A stretch of DNA of 64,000 nucleotides from a bacterium (GTDB lineage Bacteria; Planctomycetota; UBA1135; UBA2386), in contig JAUILN010000009.1 in the NCBI GenBank assembly GCA_030432695.1, positions 310,001 through 374,000 on the forward strand, in the 5' to 3' direction. A program made the translations under genes and the position numbers. The notes under the pieces are model-generated. The model did not search any database and was not told where the DNA came from. It saw only the letters and a list, made by a program, of their open reading frames with translations. Below, piece after piece: positions 61,151 to 64,000 of the stretch (its first letter is position 1; the number at the start of each line of letters is the position of its first letter).

Positions 61151-61254
61151 GCGTCGGCGTGAGGCGAGCCACCCCGAGGTCGGTCCGGGTGGGCGTCGAG
61201 CACTGGCCGAGCAGGCGGCGTGCCGGTGCCCGGCCGTGGCTAGACTTCTCGCCG

Positions 61255-61875
61255 GTGACGGACACGCCCGAACTCTACGAACGCGCCACCCGCGGCGACC
61301 CGATCGCGCTCGACGCTCTGCTCGAGCAGTACCTGCCGCGCCTGCACGCCTTCGTCAGCACCCGACTCGGGGGCGAACTCCGGGCCCGCGAAGGCAGCCT
61401 GGACGTGGTCCAGTCGGTGTGCCGCGAGCTGCTCGATGCCCGCGACCACTTCGACTTCGCCGGCGAGGACCGGTTCCGCGCCTGGCTGTTCACCGCGGCC
61501 CTCAACAAGGTGCGCGAGCGGCATCGGCGTCTGCATGCCGCACGCCGCGACGCGCGCCGCGAAGTGGGCGAAGACGGGCTCGACCTCGACCTGCTGGCGC
61601 TGACCTTCACGACGCCCAGCCAGGCGGCGATCGGCGCGGAGACCGGCCGGGCGATCCGCGCCGCGCTCGACGACCTGAGCGAGGACCACCGTGAGGTCAT
61701 CACGCTGGCGCGCATCGCCCGGCTGCCGCATCCGGTGATCGCCGAGCTGATGGACCGCAGCGAGGTCGCCACCCGCCAGCTCCTGTCGCGCGCCATGGTG
61801 CAGCTCGTCGGCGTGCTGCGGCGCCGCGGCGTCGATGTCGACCGCTGGCATGCGCGCGGCGGCTCCGGTCCATAG
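61255..61875 (+). CDS. ECF-type RNA polymerase sigma factor
   Basis: A 206-residue sigma-70 family protein from the GTG at 61255, just before 'TDTPELYERATRGDPIALDA'. Region 2 (about 8-85) shows 'LDVVQSVCRELLDARDHFDF' and 'FRAWLFTAALNKVRERHRRL', the form typical of Planctomycetes ECF factors; region 4 (about 135-195) has 'LSEDHREVITLARIARLPHP' and a helix-turn-helix VIAELMDRSEVATRQLLSRA. No anti-sigma gene is adjacent. The next gene, a kinase, starts 29 bases downstream, so the pair is probably co-transcribed and the kinase may control this factor, as proposed for kinase-linked ECF groups. Confidence 0.93.
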   Translation: MTDTPELYERATRGDPIALDALLEQYLPRLHAFVSTRLGGELRAREGSLDVVQSVCRELLDARDHFDFAGEDRFRAWLFTAALNKVRERHRRLHAARRDARREVGEDGLDLDLLALTFTTPSQAAIGAETGRAIRAALDDLSEDHREVITLARIARLPHPVIAELMDRSEVATRQLLSRAMVQLVGVLRRRGVDVDRWHARGGSGP

Positions 61876-61904
61876 TCCGCATCGTTCCGGTTGCGAGCCT
61901 GAAG

Positions 61905-64000
61905 ATGTCCACCGACCCTCCCGACCAGGACCCCTTTCCTGCCGATCGACCGACCGTCCAACTGCCGCCGGAACTCGAGGAGGCGCTCGCGGCGATCTGC
62001 TTGGAGGGCTCGCCGGCCGACCGGCAGGCGGCGATCGAGGAGTTGGCCGGCCGCCATCCCCAGCTCGCCGCGGCGATCCGTGCGCTCGCCGCGGACCTGG
62101 TCGCAGTGACCGCGCTGCTGGAGACCGCGTCGGTCGCGCCGGCGCCCGGCGAGCTGCGCGAGATCGGCGGTCACGGGGTCGTGCGCGTGCTCGGCGAGGG
62201 CGCGTTCGGGGCGGTCTACCTGTGCCGCCAGGAGGTGCCGGTGGTGCGGAACGTGGCTGTGAAGGTGCTGCGTGCCGGCTGGATCGATCGCCGCGTGCTC
62301 GCCCGCTTCGAGACCGAACGGCAGCTCCTCGCCGAGCTGAGTCATCCGACCATCACCCAGGTCTACGACGCCGGAGCCCTCGCGGACGGGCGGCCGTACC
62401 TGGTGATGGAGTACGTCGACGGGTTGCCGATCACGGCGTATTGCGCGGCGCGGCAGCTGCCTTTGCGGCAGCGCTTGGAGCTCTGCGTCCAGGTCTGTCG
62501 TGGCGTCGCGCATGCCAACGCGCGCGGTATCGTGCACCGCGACCTGAAGCCGCAGAACGTGTTGGTGGTCGACGGCGACGAGGGGCCTCGGCCGAAGATC
62601 ATCGACTTCGGGATCGCCAAGGCGTTGCAGCGTCCGGTGGACGCCGCCGACCTGCGCACCGAGCACGGAGGGATCGTCGGCACGCCTGGCTACATGAGTC
62701 CCGAGCAGGCGGCGGGCGACGTCGAACGGGTGGACCAGCGGTCCGACGTCTTCGCCCTGGGGGTCATGCTCTACGAGCTGTTGGCCCACACCCTGCCCTG
62801 GCCGCGTGGCGCGGGGCGGCCGGACAGCGACCCGACCCGACCGAGTCTGGCGGCGACCGCCCGCCAACCGGCGAAACGTCCCACCGCCGACCTGCAGCGC
62901 TGGAGCGCGGCGCTGCGCGGCGATCTCGACTGGATCACCCTGCGCGCCCTCGCGCGTGAGCCGGAGCATCGCTACGCCTCGGCCGTCGACCTCGCCGATG
63001 ATCTGGAGCGCCACCTCCGCGGTGAGCCGGTGCGCGCCGGTCCGCCCACGCTGCGCCGCCGCCTGCGCCGCATCGTCCGCCGTCGCCGCGGCCCGCTCGC
63101 GGTGCTCGCCGGGATCCTGATCGCCGTCGGCGGGCTGGCCGTGGCGCTGGTGCTCGACACGCACCGGGCCGCCGATGCCCGCGTGGTCGTCGCCGCGGGA
63201 CTCGTCGAGGTCCACGGCCTGGTCGACCGGCTGCTCGAGCGGGCGGTGGCCGCCGGTCGCTACGGTTCGGTCGCCGACGACGCGGTGCGCGTGGCGCTGG
63301 GCGAGGAGGCCCTGGCCCTGGCCGATGGCGTGCTGCGCATCGTGCCCGACGACCCGGAGCTGGCGCGGGACCGGTGCCGGGTCCTGCTGATGCTGTCCCG
63401 CGTCCACGCGCTGCTCGGTGATCCCTCGCACGCCGGCGACGTGGCGGCCGACGCCGTGGCGCTGGCCGAACGACTGGTCGGCGCGGACCCGGAGAACCTC
63501 GCCGGCCGGGCCCTGCTCGGTCGCGCCTTGCAGTGCGAGGGCCAGGCGCTGCTGTGGCGCGGCGAGTTCGAAGCCGCGCGGCCGCTGTTCGAGGCGGCCG
63601 CAGCGCACCTCGAGGGCTGCGCGTCGAACGCTCCGGAGCTGGTCGTCGCCCACGCGGCGGCGGTGGGCGGGATCGGCGCCACCGTGGTCCACTCCGCGCC
63701 GGCGCGGGCGATCGAGTGTTTCGAGCAGGCGCTGACGATGCTGGTCGGGGTCGAACCGACCGCCGAGCAGTTGACGTTCGGTGAGAACGCGCCGCGGATC
63801 CGCATCTCGTTCACGCTGCAGCTCGCGCGCGAACTGTTGGACTCGGGCGAGCTGGAAGCCGCCGAGCAGCGTCTCGCCGGCGCCGAGTCGATGCTGGCTC
63901 CGCTCGACCAGGACGGGCGCCTCGAGATGCGTGGCGAGTGGCTGCGGCTGCGGAGTCGGTGCGCCTGGAACGCCGACGACCGGGAGGCGGCGGTCGAACT
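61905..64000 (+). CDS. Serine/threonine protein kinase with TPR-like tail (runs off the window)
   Basis: An open frame from the ATG at 61905 to the last base; the C-terminus is outside. A helical N-terminal segment (about 22-65) precedes the kinase domain: glycine loop GEGAFGAVY, Lys120, HRDLKPQN from about 211, DFG in IIDFGIAKAL and SPE in GTPGYMSPEQ. All catalytic residues are present. One membrane helix follows a basic run at nucleotides 63090-63150 ('LAVLAGILIAVGGLAVALVL'). The visible tail is helical with TPR-like units. It lies 29 bases after the ECF sigma gene and probably acts with it in one signalling unit. Confidence 0.94.
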   Translation, partial: MSTDPPDQDPFPADRPTVQLPPELEEALAAICLEGSPADRQAAIEELAGRHPQLAAAIRALAADLVAVTALLETASVAPAPGELREIGGHGVVRVLGEGAFGAVYLCRQEVPVVRNVAVKVLRAGWIDRRVLARFETERQLLAELSHPTITQVYDAGALADGRPYLVMEYVDGLPITAYCAARQLPLRQRLELCVQVCRGVAHANARGIVHRDLKPQNVLVVDGDEGPRPKIIDFGIAKALQRPVDAADLRTEHGGIVGTPGYMSPEQAAGDVERVDQRSDVFALGVMLYELLAHTLPWPRGAGRPDSDPTRPSLAATARQPAKRPTADLQRWSAALRGDLDWITLRALAREPEHRYASAVDLADDLERHLRGEPVRAGPPTLRRRLRRIVRRRRGPLAVLAGILIAVGGLAVALVLDTHRAADARVVVAAGLVEVHGLVDRLLERAVAAGRYGSVADDAVRVALGEEALALADGVLRIVPDDPELARDRCRVLLMLSRVHALLGDPSHAGDVAADAVALAERLVGADPENLAGRALLGRALQCEGQALLWRGEFEAARPLFEAAAAHLEGCASNAPELVVAHAAAVGGIGATVVHSAPARAIECFEQALTMLVGVEPTAEQLTFGENAPRIRISFTLQLARELLDSGELEAAEQRLAGAESMLAPLDQDGRLEMRGEWLRLRSRCAWNADDREAAVE

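Overview
The window is a GC-rich bacterial chromosome segment with about 30 genes and no RNA gene, CRISPR array, IS element or phage gene that I can see. I infer a member of Planctomycetota. The grounds are several very large Hanks-type kinases with TPR or propeller tails, a Planctomycetes-style ECF sigma factor next to a kinase, a sigma factor fused to a membrane helix and carboxypeptidase-regulatory-like domains, and many secreted FG-GAP, LamG and kelch-like proteins whose signal peptides end in 'A-Q'. A related GC-rich phylum is not excluded. No stretch longer than 300 bases lacks a gene. The longest gaps are 55375-55642 and 43662-43885.

Left part (1-20.5 kb): a cut-off propeller-like protein, then two divergent serine/threonine kinases (one with a C-terminal propeller, one with TPR-like repeats). 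Next is a tightly packed MoxR-VWA ('aerotolerance') operon: MoxR ATPase, DUF58, a small DUF4381-like membrane protein, BatA, a BatB-BatC fusion and a BatD-BatE fusion. A Prc/Tsp-type S41 protease and an OmpR-type response regulator/histidine kinase pair follow on the same strand. The module probably acts on envelope integrity and proteolysis.

Middle part (20.4-38.8 kb): a trehalose/alpha-glucan island. It encodes OtsA-OtsB (fused), a GH15 glucoamylase/trehalase-like enzyme, GlgX, GlgE, TreS fused to maltokinase, GlgB, TreZ and TreY. This gives all three common trehalose routes (OtsAB, TreYZ, TreS) and the GlgE route from trehalose to branched glucan, so carbon could cycle between trehalose and glucan using enzymes of this one locus.

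Right part (38.9-64 kb): mostly exported proteins and their likely regulators. They include a 1573-residue mosaic protein with two c-type haem motifs, a LamG protein, two FG-GAP proteins, a kelch-like propeller protein and a further secreted repeat protein. Five of these end in a similar short C-terminal module that I do not recognise as a named family. Among them lie an ECF-sigma/transmembrane/carboxypeptidase-regulatory fusion, an NlpC/P60 peptidase, a DUF3592 protein, a lower-GC putative lipoprotein, a small membrane protein, three REP-like palindromes and a possible remnant copy of the DUF3592 gene end. The window closes with an ECF sigma factor and a kinase-TPR gene that runs off the edge.
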